Positions 21,696 through 33,409 of a stretch of 64,000 bases of DNA are shown here, in pieces. The DNA comes from an uncultured Pleomorphomonas sp. (lineage in GTDB: Bacteria > Pseudomonadota > Alphaproteobacteria > Rhizobiales > Pleomorphomonadaceae): the NCBI GenBank assembly GCA_937868725.1, contig CALMMQ010000063.1, positions 45,487 through 109,486 on the forward strand. Reading direction: 5' to 3'. Each line of letters begins with the position of its first letter. Within the stretch, counting starts at the first letter, position 1. The notes beneath the pieces are model-generated. The model was not told the origin of the DNA and made no database searches. It saw nothing but the letters and a program-made list of their open reading frames with translations. The position numbers and the translations under genes are program-made.

Positions 21696-24600
21696 ATGCT
21701 GGCTGACGGACGGTTCTTGAGGCTTTGCTCCCGTTGGGGCGCCCCCTTGGCGCTGGCTCTGGGCCTGCTTGCCGCCGCGCCGGCGCTGGCCGCTGAACGC
21801 AGCATCGTCATCACTCAGGATGCCGATTATTTCGGCCGCGACATCGGCACGGTGAAGGACGTCAGCCTCGACGACTGTCAGGCGGCGTGCATCGCCGACG
21901 ACACCTGCAAGGCCTTCACCTACAACGCCAAGGCGCGCTGGTGCTTCAAGAAGGCCAGCTTCGGCGATCTCCGGGCCAGCGTCGGTGCCGTGGCCGGACG
22001 CGTCGTCGAGACGGCGGCCCCGGCCGAGAATGTCGCCGATACCCGGCTGGCCGAACTCGATTTCCTGCCCGGCGATTACGTCGACGAGGCCAGGCGCTTT
22101 GAGGGCGCCGTCGCCGATCAGGACGTCAAGGGCAAGCTCGCCGTACTGCTCGGCAACGTCGACAAGGCGATCGCCGGCGAGAATCATCTCGAGGCGGCGC
22201 GTTCGTTGCGTCTGGCGCTGAAACTGGCGCCGCAGCGCAGCGACCTCTGGTCGCGTTTCGCCGATCAGGCCATCCTAGTCTCGCCTGACTCCGACGCCCG
22301 TTCGACCATGCTGAGCGAGTCGACCGGCGCCGCCGTGCTGAGCTATCTGCGCGCCGTCAGCCTCGATGATCGCGTGCGCGCCCTCAATTCGCTGGCCAAC
22401 TCGCTGGCGACGCGCGAGACCTGGGATCAGGCCATCCGCGTGCTGCGCTACCGCCTGTCGCTCGCCGACGACGCGACCTGGCGCCAGGCCTACGAGAAGT
22501 GGATTTCCGAGCACGGCTTCCGTGTGAGCGACAACTCCGTCGACACCAACTCGTCGACGCCACGCCTGTGCGTCGAGTTCTCGGCGCCGATCAACCGTGG
22601 CGATCCGCAGATTGCCAGCTACATGAAGATCGACGGTGGCGACCAGCTGGAAATCGAGGCCGAGGACAGCCAGCTTTGCGCCGTCGGCGTCGAATATGGC
22701 AAGCGCTACCACGTGACGCTGCGCCAGGGCTTGCCGGCCAAGGCGCCGGAAGACAGTCTGATCAAGTCGGTGGAACTCGACGTCTACGTACGCGATCGCG
22801 ATCCGTCGGTGCGCTTTGTCGGCAAGTCCTACGTGCTGCCGCGCATCGACAAGGCGACCATCCCCGTCGTTTCGGTCAACGTCGACACCATCAAGGCCCG
22901 CGTCCTGCGCATCGGCGACCGCAGCCTCGTCACCGCCATCGGCGAGGATCGCTTTCTCAGCCAGCTGGACAACTGGGATGCCGACGGCATCAAGGATCGC
23001 TCCGGCACCGAAGTGTGGACCGGCACGATCGCCGTCAAGCGCGACACCAACCGCGAGGTGACCACCGCCGTTCCCGTCGGCGAACTGGTCAGCAAGCTGG
23101 AGCCGGGCGTCTATGCCTTGGTGGCCAAGGCTGAAAACGACAAGAGCGACTGGGGCGCCGACGCGACGCAGTGGTTCATCGTTTCCGATCTCGGCCTGTC
23201 GACCATGACCGGCAACGACGGCCTGCACGTCGTCGTGCGCTCGCTCACGTCCGCCAAGGCGGGGGGCGACATCGAGCTCAAGCTGCTGGCGCTCAACAAC
23301 GAAATCCTCGGCACCACCAAGACCGACGACAAGGGCTACGCCCACTTCGACGCTGGCCTGATCAAGGGCACCGGTGGCATGGCGCCGTCGGTGCTGATGG
23401 CCAGCGCCGCCGACGGCGACTTCGCCTTCATCGATCTCGGCAAGGCCGCCTTCGATCTCACCGATCGCGGTGTCGAGGGCCGCGATCCGCCCAAGCCGGT
23501 CGACGTGTTCATGACGCCCGAACGTGGCGTCTACCGCCCCGGCGAGACGGTGCATCTCACCGTGTTGGCTCGCGACCCCAAGGTCGTGGCCACCGAGGCG
23601 CTGCCGCTGACGCTGGTCGTCAAGCGCCCCGACGGCAACGAGTTCATCCGTCGCCTCGTCGACGATCAGGGCGAGGGCGGCCGCGAGCTGTCGTTCGATC
23701 TGCCGGGCGAGGCCATGCGCGGCACCTGGCGCGCCGAGGCCTACACCGATCCCAAGGCGCCGCTGCTGCAGGAGGTGGCGTGGAAGGTCGAAGACTTCCA
23801 GCCCGAACGCATCGACTTCGAGGTCAAGACCGACGCCAAGGTGCTGAAGTCGGGCGAAAGCGTCGATGCCACGCTCAAGGCATCGTGGCTCTATGGCGCG
23901 CCGGCCGCCGGTCTCACCATCGAGGGTGAGGTCTACGTCAAGCCGGCCGCCGGCATTCCGACGGCGCCGAACTACAGCTTCGGACTGGCCGACGACGACT
24001 TCTCGCCGGTGGCCGAGGACGTGCAGTCCGATGGCACCGATGACGACGGCAACGCCGTCGTGACGCTGACCACGCCGGAGTTCGACCCCACCACCCAACC
24101 GCTCGAGGCGGCGGTGCACGTGCGCGTGCTCGACACCAACGGCCGGCCGGTGGAGCGCCGCATGACGCTGCCGGTGTCCAATGGCGACAGCCGCGTCGGT
24201 GTCGATCCGCAGTTTGACGGTTCGGTCGATGAAGGTGGCAACGCCCGCTTCAACGTCATCGTTCTCGACGGCGACAACCAGCCGACCGCCGCCAAGGGTC
24301 TCAAGTGGGTGATGTCCAAGGTCGAGACCCGCTACCAGTGGTATCGCGAAGACGGCTCGTGGGACTATCACGCCGTCAAGTCGACCAAGCGCATCGCCGA
24401 CGGCCGGCTCGACGTCGCCGCCGACAAGCCCGCCGTCGTCGAAGCCAAGGTCGACTGGGGCGAATACCAGCTGTCGGTCACCGATCCCAACGGCGTGGTG
24501 CTGCCGGTGTCGAAGAATTTCGAGGCCGGCTGGTACGTCGCCAACACTGCCGAGGAGACGCCCGATCTCCTCAAGCTGTCGCTCGACAAGCCGCGCTATC

Positions 24601-27185
24601 GCATCGGTGACACCATCAAGGCCCACATCGAGCCGCGTTTCCCTGGCGTGGCGCTGGTGTCGGTGGTCGATGACCGCCTCATCTCGATGACGACGGTGGA
24701 GGTGCCGGCCGGCGGCACCACCGTCGATCTGCCGGTGACGGCCGACTGGGGGCCGGGCGCTTACGTTACGGCGACGTTGCTGCGGCCGCTCGACATGGGC
24801 GAGAAGCGCATGCCCTCGCGCGCCCTCGGTCTCACCTGGGCCAGCGTCGATCCCGGCGATCGTCAGCTCGGCGTGTCACTCGATGCGCCGATGGAAATGC
24901 GACCGCGCAATGATCTCGACGTCGCCGTCAAGGTCGACGGCATCCGGTCCGGCGAAGAAGCCTACGTCACCATCGCCGCCGTCGACGTCGGCATTCTCAA
25001 CATGACCGGCTTCAAGGCGCCGGCACCGGAGGATTGGTATTTCGCCCAGCGCCGTCTCGGCATGGAGTTCCGCGACGTCTACGGCCAGCTCATCGACACC
25101 ACCATCGGCGCCCTCGGCGAGGTGCGTTCAGGTGGTGACGGCGGCGGCATTTCGCGCCTGCAAGGCCCGCCGCCCACCGAGAAGCTGGTGGCCTACTATC
25201 AGGGGGTGACCAAGGCCGACGCCGACGGCTTCGTCCGCGCCACCTTCAAGCTGCCCGACTTCAACGGCACCGTGAAGGTGATGGCCATTGCCTGGTCGAA
25301 GTCCGGCATCGGCCACGGCTCGCGCGACGTGCTGGTGCGCGATCCCGTCGTCATCCAGGCGTCGTTGCCGAACTTCCTCCAGCCCGGTGATCGCTCGCGG
25401 CTGCGCCTCGACTTCACCCACGTGCAGGGGCCGAGCGGCACCTTCAAGCTTGCCGTCACCGCCGCCGGCACCTTCGTCGGCGTCGAACAGCCGGCCAAGG
25501 CGACCACCGTTACGCTGGCCGACAAGGGCAAGGCGGAAGTGCTGATCCCGCTGGTCGGCAAGGCCATCGGCGATGAGACCATCACAGCCAGTCTCACCGG
25601 GCCGGACGGCACGGTGCTGGCCAAGACGCTGACGCTCGGCGTACGCGACAACGCACCGGAGGCGACGCGCGTCTCCGACGTGTCGCTGGCCGCCGGCAGC
25701 GGCGAGGTGCGGCTGTCGCCGAGCCTGCTGGCCGACTTCCGGCCGGGCACCGCCGTCGCTACGCTGACCGTCGGCACGGTGGCCGGCATCGACCTGCCGG
25801 GGCTGGTGCACGCTCTCGACAAATATTCCTACGGCTGCTCCGAACAGATCACCAGCCGGGCCCTGCCGCTCGTCTATCTCGACGACGTGGTGATGGCCGC
25901 CGGTCTCGAAAGCCAGGAGCCGGTCAAGGAACGGGTGCAGAAGGCCGTCGAGCTGCTGCTGGTCAACCAGGGGCCCGACGGTTCGTTCGGTCTCTGGGGG
26001 CCGGGCTCGGACGACCTCTGGCTCAACGCCTACGTTACCGACTTCCTGACCCGCGCCAAGGAGAAGGGCTATACGGTGCCGGCCGTTGCCTTCGACATGG
26101 CCGTCGCCAACCTCAAGAACCGCGTCGCCTATGCCTCGGACTTCGACAAGGGCGGCGAGGATGTGGCCTATGGCCTTTACGTGCTGGCCCGCAACGGCCG
26201 GGCATCGATCGGCGATCTCCGCTATTTCGCCGAGACCAAACTCGAAGCTTTCGGCTCGCCCCTGGCCCGGGCCCAGCTCGGCGCGGCGTTGGCTCTTTAC
26301 GGCGAAACCGTCAAGGCCGGCACGGTGTTCCAGTCGGCGTTGACCATGCTTGGCAGCGCCGGCGACAAGAAGCGTGACTGGCGGGCCGACTACGGCTCCG
26401 ATCTGCGCGACGGCGCCGCCATCCTGACGCTCGCCTCGGAGAGCCACGTCAAGACCGTCGACTACGACGCGTTGAGCCGGCAGGTTGGCCGGCTCTACAA
26501 GTCGAGCGCCTACACCTCGACGCAGGAACAGTCCTGGCTGCTCCTGGCTGCCCATGCCGTCCTGACCGACGGCGCCAAGCCGAAGCTCGAGGTGGGCGGC
26601 CAGTCATACGAGGGCGTCTACTCCGCGCGCTACGGCGATCTGGCCTCCGGCGACGTGGTGGTGAAGAACGTCGGCGGCAACACCGTCAATGCCCGCATCA
26701 CCGTGCGGGGCGTGCCGCGCACGCCCGAGCCGGCCGGCGGCAACGGTTACGAGCTGACGCGCGCCTACTACGACCTCGACGGCAACGAGGTGGATCCGTC
26801 CACCGTGCCGCTCGGTCAGCGCATGATCGTCGTCCTCGAGGCCACCTCGACCGAGTCCGGCTGGGCCCGTCTGGCCGTCGATGACCCGCTGCCGGCCGGC
26901 TTTGCCATCGACAACCCCTCGCTGGTCCGCGCCGGTGAGGTGCCCAAGCTCGACTGGCTGCAGCCGGTCGACGCCGTCGCCCACAGCGAGTACCGCACCG
27001 ACCGCTTCGTCGTGGCCATGGACGTCAAGGACGACGCCACCAGCTGGCAGTTCGCCTACATGGTGCGCGCCGTGGCGCCCGGCAGCTTCGCACTGCCGGC
27101 GGCGACGCTCGTCGACATGTACCGGCCGGACAAGCAGGCCCGCACCGATGCCGGCAAGGTGGAGGTCGTCGGCCCGCTGCAGTGA
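21696..27185 (+). CDS. Large alpha-2-macroglobulin family protein with PAN domain
   Basis: 1829 residues. A signal peptide (1-33) is followed by a PAN/apple-like domain (about 45-100, cysteines in DDCQAACIADDTCKAF and RWCFKK). Macroglobulin (MG/bait) domains and the A2M core follow. KYSYGCSEQITSR near residue 1381 retains the C-x-E-Q thioester. Such proteins are periplasmic protease traps. ATG 21696 is preferred because the signal peptide follows directly; the frame extends to 21570. The usual partner gene, penicillin-binding protein 1C, is not adjacent; downstream is a pseudogene. Confidence 0.92.
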   Translation: MLADGRFLRLCSRWGAPLALALGLLAAAPALAAERSIVITQDADYFGRDIGTVKDVSLDDCQAACIADDTCKAFTYNAKARWCFKKASFGDLRASVGAVAGRVVETAAPAENVADTRLAELDFLPGDYVDEARRFEGAVADQDVKGKLAVLLGNVDKAIAGENHLEAARSLRLALKLAPQRSDLWSRFADQAILVSPDSDARSTMLSESTGAAVLSYLRAVSLDDRVRALNSLANSLATRETWDQAIRVLRYRLSLADDATWRQAYEKWISEHGFRVSDNSVDTNSSTPRLCVEFSAPINRGDPQIASYMKIDGGDQLEIEAEDSQLCAVGVEYGKRYHVTLRQGLPAKAPEDSLIKSVELDVYVRDRDPSVRFVGKSYVLPRIDKATIPVVSVNVDTIKARVLRIGDRSLVTAIGEDRFLSQLDNWDADGIKDRSGTEVWTGTIAVKRDTNREVTTAVPVGELVSKLEPGVYALVAKAENDKSDWGADATQWFIVSDLGLSTMTGNDGLHVVVRSLTSAKAGGDIELKLLALNNEILGTTKTDDKGYAHFDAGLIKGTGGMAPSVLMASAADGDFAFIDLGKAAFDLTDRGVEGRDPPKPVDVFMTPERGVYRPGETVHLTVLARDPKVVATEALPLTLVVKRPDGNEFIRRLVDDQGEGGRELSFDLPGEAMRGTWRAEAYTDPKAPLLQEVAWKVEDFQPERIDFEVKTDAKVLKSGESVDATLKASWLYGAPAAGLTIEGEVYVKPAAGIPTAPNYSFGLADDDFSPVAEDVQSDGTDDDGNAVVTLTTPEFDPTTQPLEAAVHVRVLDTNGRPVERRMTLPVSNGDSRVGVDPQFDGSVDEGGNARFNVIVLDGDNQPTAAKGLKWVMSKVETRYQWYREDGSWDYHAVKSTKRIADGRLDVAADKPAVVEAKVDWGEYQLSVTDPNGVVLPVSKNFEAGWYVANTAEETPDLLKLSLDKPRYRIGDTIKAHIEPRFPGVALVSVVDDRLISMTTVEVPAGGTTVDLPVTADWGPGAYVTATLLRPLDMGEKRMPSRALGLTWASVDPGDRQLGVSLDAPMEMRPRNDLDVAVKVDGIRSGEEAYVTIAAVDVGILNMTGFKAPAPEDWYFAQRRLGMEFRDVYGQLIDTTIGALGEVRSGGDGGGISRLQGPPPTEKLVAYYQGVTKADADGFVRATFKLPDFNGTVKVMAIAWSKSGIGHGSRDVLVRDPVVIQASLPNFLQPGDRSRLRLDFTHVQGPSGTFKLAVTAAGTFVGVEQPAKATTVTLADKGKAEVLIPLVGKAIGDETITASLTGPDGTVLAKTLTLGVRDNAPEATRVSDVSLAAGSGEVRLSPSLLADFRPGTAVATLTVGTVAGIDLPGLVHALDKYSYGCSEQITSRALPLVYLDDVVMAAGLESQEPVKERVQKAVELLLVNQGPDGSFGLWGPGSDDLWLNAYVTDFLTRAKEKGYTVPAVAFDMAVANLKNRVAYASDFDKGGEDVAYGLYVLARNGRASIGDLRYFAETKLEAFGSPLARAQLGAALALYGETVKAGTVFQSALTMLGSAGDKKRDWRADYGSDLRDGAAILTLASESHVKTVDYDALSRQVGRLYKSSAYTSTQEQSWLLLAAHAVLTDGAKPKLEVGGQSYEGVYSARYGDLASGDVVVKNVGGNTVNARITVRGVPRTPEPAGGNGYELTRAYYDLDGNEVDPSTVPLGQRMIVVLEATSTESGWARLAVDDPLPAGFAIDNPSLVRAGEVPKLDWLQPVDAVAHSEYRTDRFVVAMDVKDDATSWQFAYMVRAVAPGSFALPAATLVDMYRPDKQARTDAGKVEVVGPLQ

Positions 27186-27282
27186 ACGGGGGCTGATCAG
27201 CATTGGCGCAGCCGCTGGGGAGAAAACCTCTCCGGCGGCCGACGCTCGCGAGCCAGGCGCCAAGACATCGGAGAGCCCGGCG

Positions 27283-27806
27283 ATGTACGTTCTGAAGCCG
27301 GCAATCAAGGCCGATCCGGCTGGGCGTTGCCCGACCGGATCTTCTTCGGCCACGGCGCCTGCCACATCCTGGCAGGTGCGTTTCTCGATGCGCCGCCGCT
27401 CGCCGGCTTTCACGCCGAGCGGCTGATCCCCGGCGACGGCTTCTCTAGAGCATCCGCCGATCAGATTGCACCAATCTGATCGACAAGCGGCTGTTCAAGC
27501 CTTTGAATTTGGAGCGATTTCTTATCGACCTGACGATTCAGTCAGGTCGGAAAGCGCTCTAGCAACCACGTCTTCGTCACCGACGGCGTCATCGCTTTCG
27601 ATGACCATGGCTATAGCCGCCGCCTCAGGCTGTTGAACTTCCTCACCAGCGGCTGGGCCTACCGCTATGCGACGGGCTGGTACGGCAGGCTGGAAGGCGT
27701 CGACTTCGATCTCCTGAGTCCCGCCGATCTCAACCGACGCAAGATGCTTGGTCCCGACCAATCTGGCGGCGACGTGCTGACCCGGGCGCCCGCCAGCCGG
27801 TCCGGC
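27283..27806 (+). pseudogene. Conserved hypothetical gene, frameshifted and interrupted by repeat copy C
   Basis: The start MYVLKPAIKADPAG (ATG 27283) is in one frame. The continuation WALPDRIFFGHGACHILAG (from 27321) is in another, so a frameshift lies near 27320. After GFHAERLIPGDGF the repeat element (27445-27562) intervenes, bringing a stop at 27477-27479. Beyond it the same frame resumes with SNHVFVTDGVIAFDDHGYS and LNRRKMLGPDQ. The joined product would be one coherent protein of about 140 residues. It resembles an uncharacterised rhizobial family with a GHG-CH-LAG motif, recognised from memory only. Confidence 0.75.
27445..27562 (-). repeat. Dispersed palindromic element, copy C (complete, reversed)
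   Basis: 118 bp with CTAGAGC (27445-27451) and GCTCTAG (27556-27562) ends and the same internal stems as copy B, in opposite orientation (GATCAGATTG/CAATCTGATC, and GACCTGAC/GTCAGGTC). It lies within the reading frame of a broken gene, which is good evidence that the element moves. Confidence 0.9.
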
Positions 27807-27810
27807 CAAA

Positions 27811-27844
27811 AGAAAACCGGCGAGCCCTTGCGCGCTCGCCGGTT
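27811..27844 (-). terminator. Terminator of glgP
   Basis: AACCGGCGAGC (27815-27825) pairs with GCTCGCCGGTT (27834-27844). Read leftwards, the stem is followed by TTTTCTTTT, so it serves the leftward glycogen phosphorylase gene. Confidence 0.88.
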
Positions 27845-27871
27845 CGTGTTCGTCAGTTCAGGCGGCGATGG

Positions 27872-30322
<2,451 letters not shown>

Positions 30323-30602
30323 AGAAACCCCTAGCATGAATGCGCGCCGCATTCGGGACCGAATGTCCCCGTCTGACGGCACACAAAATCTCGCCCGGAT
30401 GCAGCATTCCCCGTCGAATGTCGCTCCAGGCCGCAAGTGAACTCTGGGCAGCTCATGCGGCGAAATCTGGCCTTCGGCGCATTCCGTGTCTAGCGCGAAG
30501 ACGCAACACCTCGCCTAATTGCGCATTTTAGCTCAAAAACAAACGGCAAAAATGCATGGCTGACCAGGAAAGTGACGGGTAGCATGCTTAATTTGCATGG
30601 CG

Positions 30603-31517
30603 TCAGTTGGTGCGTTTCAAATCGGCGGCGGTGATCCAGAACACTTCACCCTCTGACTCGGCCGTATCGAGCCACTGGAATGGCAGCGAGGGATAGCTGA
30701 GTTCGAGCGCTTCGCGCCCGGTTCCGATCTCGCACAGCAGGCCACCGTCATCGTTCAGGAAGTTCGGCGCCTGGTCGATTAGCCGTCGCACCAGGTCGAG
30801 CCCGTCGAAGCCGCCGGTCAGCGCCATCTCCGGCTCGGCCCGATACTCGTCGGGCAGGTCGGCCATGGCTTCGTCGTCGACGTATGGCGGGTTGGAAATG
30901 ATGATGTCGTAGCGCCGGCCCTCGAGCGGCGCCAGCAGGTCGCCGCCGAACAGGTTGACGCGGCCGCTGGCCAATCGGTCGACGTTGATGGCGGCCACTT
31001 CCAGAGCGTCGGGCGACAGGTCGACGGCGTCGATCTCGGCGTTGGGGAACACCTGCGAGGCCAGGATGGCGAGGCAGCCCGAGCCGGTGCAGATGTCGGC
31101 CACTGCGCCGACAGCCTGGCGGTTGGGGATCAGCGCCAGTTCGTCGTCCTCGCCGAAGCGCTCCGAGAACAGGATTTCACCGATGAACGAGCGTGGCACG
31201 ATGACGCGGCGGTCGATGTAGAACGGCACACCCTGGATGTAGGCCTTGTTGACCAGATACGGCGTCGGAATGCGTTCGTCGACGCGCGTGTCGATGCGCT
31301 CGACCAGCAGGCGCCGCTCGTCGAGCGTCAGGCGCGCTTCCAGCCAGGGGTTGATGTCTTCGATCGGCAGATGCAGCGATTCAAGGATGAGGAAGACGGC
31401 GTCGTCCAGTGCCGAGGAAGTCCCGTGTCCGAACGTCAGATCGGCGGCGTTGTAGCGGCTGACGGCGTAGCGCAGCAGGTCGCGCACGGTCAGGAATTCA
31501 GTGGCGATATCGGTCAC
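30603..31517 (-). CDS. prmB: Ribosomal protein L3 glutamine methyltransferase
   Basis: 304 residues. An S-adenosylmethionine-dependent N5-glutamine methyltransferase that modifies uL3. The ADICTGSGCLAILASQVFP motif binds SAM and ISNPPYVDDEAM is the catalytic NPPY. The all-helical N-terminal domain (DLLRYAVSRYNAADLTFGHG) fits PrmB rather than PrmC. GTG 31517 is chosen because an AGAGAG tract lies 6 nt upstream; ATG 31535 is the alternative and would add six residues. Confidence 0.9.
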   Translation of the reverse strand: MTDIATEFLTVRDLLRYAVSRYNAADLTFGHGTSSALDDAVFLILESLHLPIEDINPWLEARLTLDERRLLVERIDTRVDERIPTPYLVNKAYIQGVPFYIDRRVIVPRSFIGEILFSERFGEDDELALIPNRQAVGAVADICTGSGCLAILASQVFPNAEIDAVDLSPDALEVAAINVDRLASGRVNLFGGDLLAPLEGRRYDIIISNPPYVDDEAMADLPDEYRAEPEMALTGGFDGLDLVRRLIDQAPNFLNDDGGLLCEIGTGREALELSYPSLPFQWLDTAESEGEVFWITAADLKRTN

Positions 31518-31620
31518 GGCGGTCTCTCTTTTCATTGCTCGGCGAGCTATGACACGGCCGTGCCGAGGCTGCAACGGCTGCGAATGGTTGGCAGTTGTTC
31601 CGGGCCCGTTGGCTGCCCGT

Positions 31621-32667
31621 TCAAGCCAGGCGCGACCGGGACGGACGGGTTGGGATGAGCGGCAAGGCAAAGCGTTCGACGGCGATGGCGACGGCGACGA
31701 GCAGCAGCGCGGCGCCGATCTGTCCCGACACCGTTCCAGCTGCCCGCCAGGTGATCAGCAGCGGATAGTGGAACAGGTAGATCGCAAACGAAATCGAGGC
31801 GAGGAAGCGCCATAGAGCCGGGGTCAACGCGGCAAGTTCGACAAAGCCTTCGCCGGCCGGGCCGAAGAAGATGACGAGTAGCAGCGCCGCCGAGATGAAG
31901 TGCTGCAACAGCAGGCAGGGAAAGGCGTTGACGCTGACAAAGTCGAACTGGCCGAAGGCGACGGCGGCGATGGCGCATTGGGCGAGCAGCCAGCCGAGCG
32001 GCACGGCGAGGGCCCGGACGCGACGCTGGCCGTTGAGATAGGCGTCGGCGGCCATGGCGCCGCACCACCAGCTGAGGAAGTAGGCGCCCACCAGCGCGAA
32101 GTGGTTGGGCGCCAGAATATAGACGACGGTCAGCACGCAACAGGTGGCGCCGATCAGGTGGTTGGCGCGGCGCGGCGTCCGGGCCCAGAGCCGCAGTACC
32201 CAGGGAAAGGCCAGATAGAAAGTGATCTCGTACGACAACGACCACAGCGGGCCGTTGCCGAGAAACGGATCGACGATGACGCCGGGCTTGCTCTTGCTGA
32301 GGTCCTGCAGCGCGGCGAGCGTGCCGAACAGTTCGGCCAGGCTGAACTTGTCGCGAAAGGTGCCGTCTTCGAGGCAGAGGATGGTCGACAGCGCCAGCGT
32401 GGCGATCAGCATGGGATAGATGCGGCGCAGCCGGCGGACATAGTAACCACTCGGCTGCAACGCCCGCTGCCGTTCGTTGGCGAAGATGACGAATCCGCTG
32501 AGCAGGAAGAAGACCACCACCGCCTGCTGACCGAACATCACCAGCACGCCGAAGGTGTTTTCGATCTGGTTCTTTTCGGCCACGTGGTGCAAAACGACGT
32601 AGATCGCCGCCAGCGCCCGCGCGGCGTCAAGCCCGACTTGAACCCGGCGGCTCAGTTGCGTTGCCAA
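31621..32667 (-). CDS. Acyltransferase 3 family membrane protein
   Basis: 348 residues with about ten hydrophobic segments. LDAARALAAIYVVLHHV (catalytic-type histidine after the first helix), FFLLSGFVIF, RRLRRIYP and LWSLSYEITFYLAFP identify the OafA/YrhL acyltransferase 3 family. These inner-membrane enzymes O-acylate surface polysaccharides or other exported sugars. The substrate cannot be told. It ends about 100 bp upstream of prmB, in the same direction. Confidence 0.9.
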   Translation of the reverse strand: MATQLSRRVQVGLDAARALAAIYVVLHHVAEKNQIENTFGVLVMFGQQAVVVFFLLSGFVIFANERQRALQPSGYYVRRLRRIYPMLIATLALSTILCLEDGTFRDKFSLAELFGTLAALQDLSKSKPGVIVDPFLGNGPLWSLSYEITFYLAFPWVLRLWARTPRRANHLIGATCCVLTVVYILAPNHFALVGAYFLSWWCGAMAADAYLNGQRRVRALAVPLGWLLAQCAIAAVAFGQFDFVSVNAFPCLLLQHFISAALLLVIFFGPAGEGFVELAALTPALWRFLASISFAIYLFHYPLLITWRAAGTVSGQIGAALLLVAVAIAVERFALPLIPTRPSRSRLA

Positions 32668-33159
32668 GGTGACCGTTCCGTTCGTTGCGGTGCTTCACGA
32701 CCGAGCAGGATAGGCCCCCGCCGAGGCTCGCCGGGCAGGGCGGTCCGGTCGTTTTCTGCCATTGATCTCGCCCAAGGAGATACCAGTCCGCGCTTAACGG
32801 CCAATGAAAGGTGTGGTTCCGCGCGCCTTGCCAGCCGGTTGGGCCCTCCGGTCCGCCTCGGCGACGACGGCAAGCTCAGGGCATAGAGACGGCGAAGGCT
32901 TGCAGCCTGTGCTTCCTAGAGCGTTTCCCGACCTGATGGAATCATCGGGTCGATGAGAAATCGCTCCAGATTCACTAAAGAGAATGCCATTTGGCCCGCC
33001 TCAAGGCTTTGGCTATCGGCCAAGGCATCTGTCCCTTGCGGTAGATGGCCCAGCTCGAAATGCTCTGCACTTCAATGTGGCAAAGAAGTCTCCACGTAAG
33101 GAGGCGCTTCACATGGCAGAGCCATGTCATAAGTCACTAAAATGAAGGAAAATGTTGGG
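32668..33159. other. Intergenic region with half a repeat element and no convincing gene
   Basis: 492 bp between the acyltransferase gene and tRNA-Glu. It contains repeat copy D (32916-32980). A 10-codon frame at 33113-33145 has an AAGGAGG site 8 nt upstream, and the same place forms a perfect ACATGGC/GCCATGT hairpin. Otherwise nothing is evident. Confidence 0.4.
32916..32980 (+). repeat. Dispersed palindromic element, copy D (left half)
   Basis: CTAGAGCGTTTCCCGACCTG, its palindromic partner and AGAAATCGCTCCAGA match the left half of copy B. The right half, including the GGATGCTCTAG end, is missing. Confidence 0.7.
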
Positions 33160-33234
33160 TGGTACGGCCTACGGGAATCGAACCCGTCTCTCCAGCGTGA
33201 AAGGCTAGTGTCCTAACCGATAGACGAAGGCCGC
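33160..33234 (-). tRNA. tRNA-Glu (TTC)
   Basis: Read leftwards, the acceptor GCGGCCT (33234-33228) pairs with AGGCCGT. The anticodon loop is CTTTCAC (anticodon TTC) on a CTAGC/GCTGG stem, the T arm is ACGGG-TTCGATT-CCCGT, and CCA is encoded (33162-33160). D-arm GTC/GAC pairing is present. Confidence 0.95.
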
Positions 33235-33409
33235 CCAACGAGGGGCGCTTATAGTGGCGTTCTTCGTGAAGAGCAAGACCCCACGGCCATATTCTCCATC
33301 GTTTTTCTCCGCCCTTCCAAGCCGGGCCTGGAAAAGCCCGGAAATGCAGCTCTCTCCGCACCTTGCACCGCCTTGCCGGCTATCGGAAAACGGTGCCGGG
33401 AAAGGGATT

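Noticed and set aside
22275..24626. 783-codon open frame antisense to the macroglobulin gene
   Set aside because: Shadow frame. The plus-strand product has a signal peptide, MG domains and thioester in one uninterrupted frame.
33113..33145. 10-codon frame with a strong AAGGAGG site
   Set aside because: Too short to support, and the same bases form a perfect hairpin. No gene follows on that strand that it could lead into.
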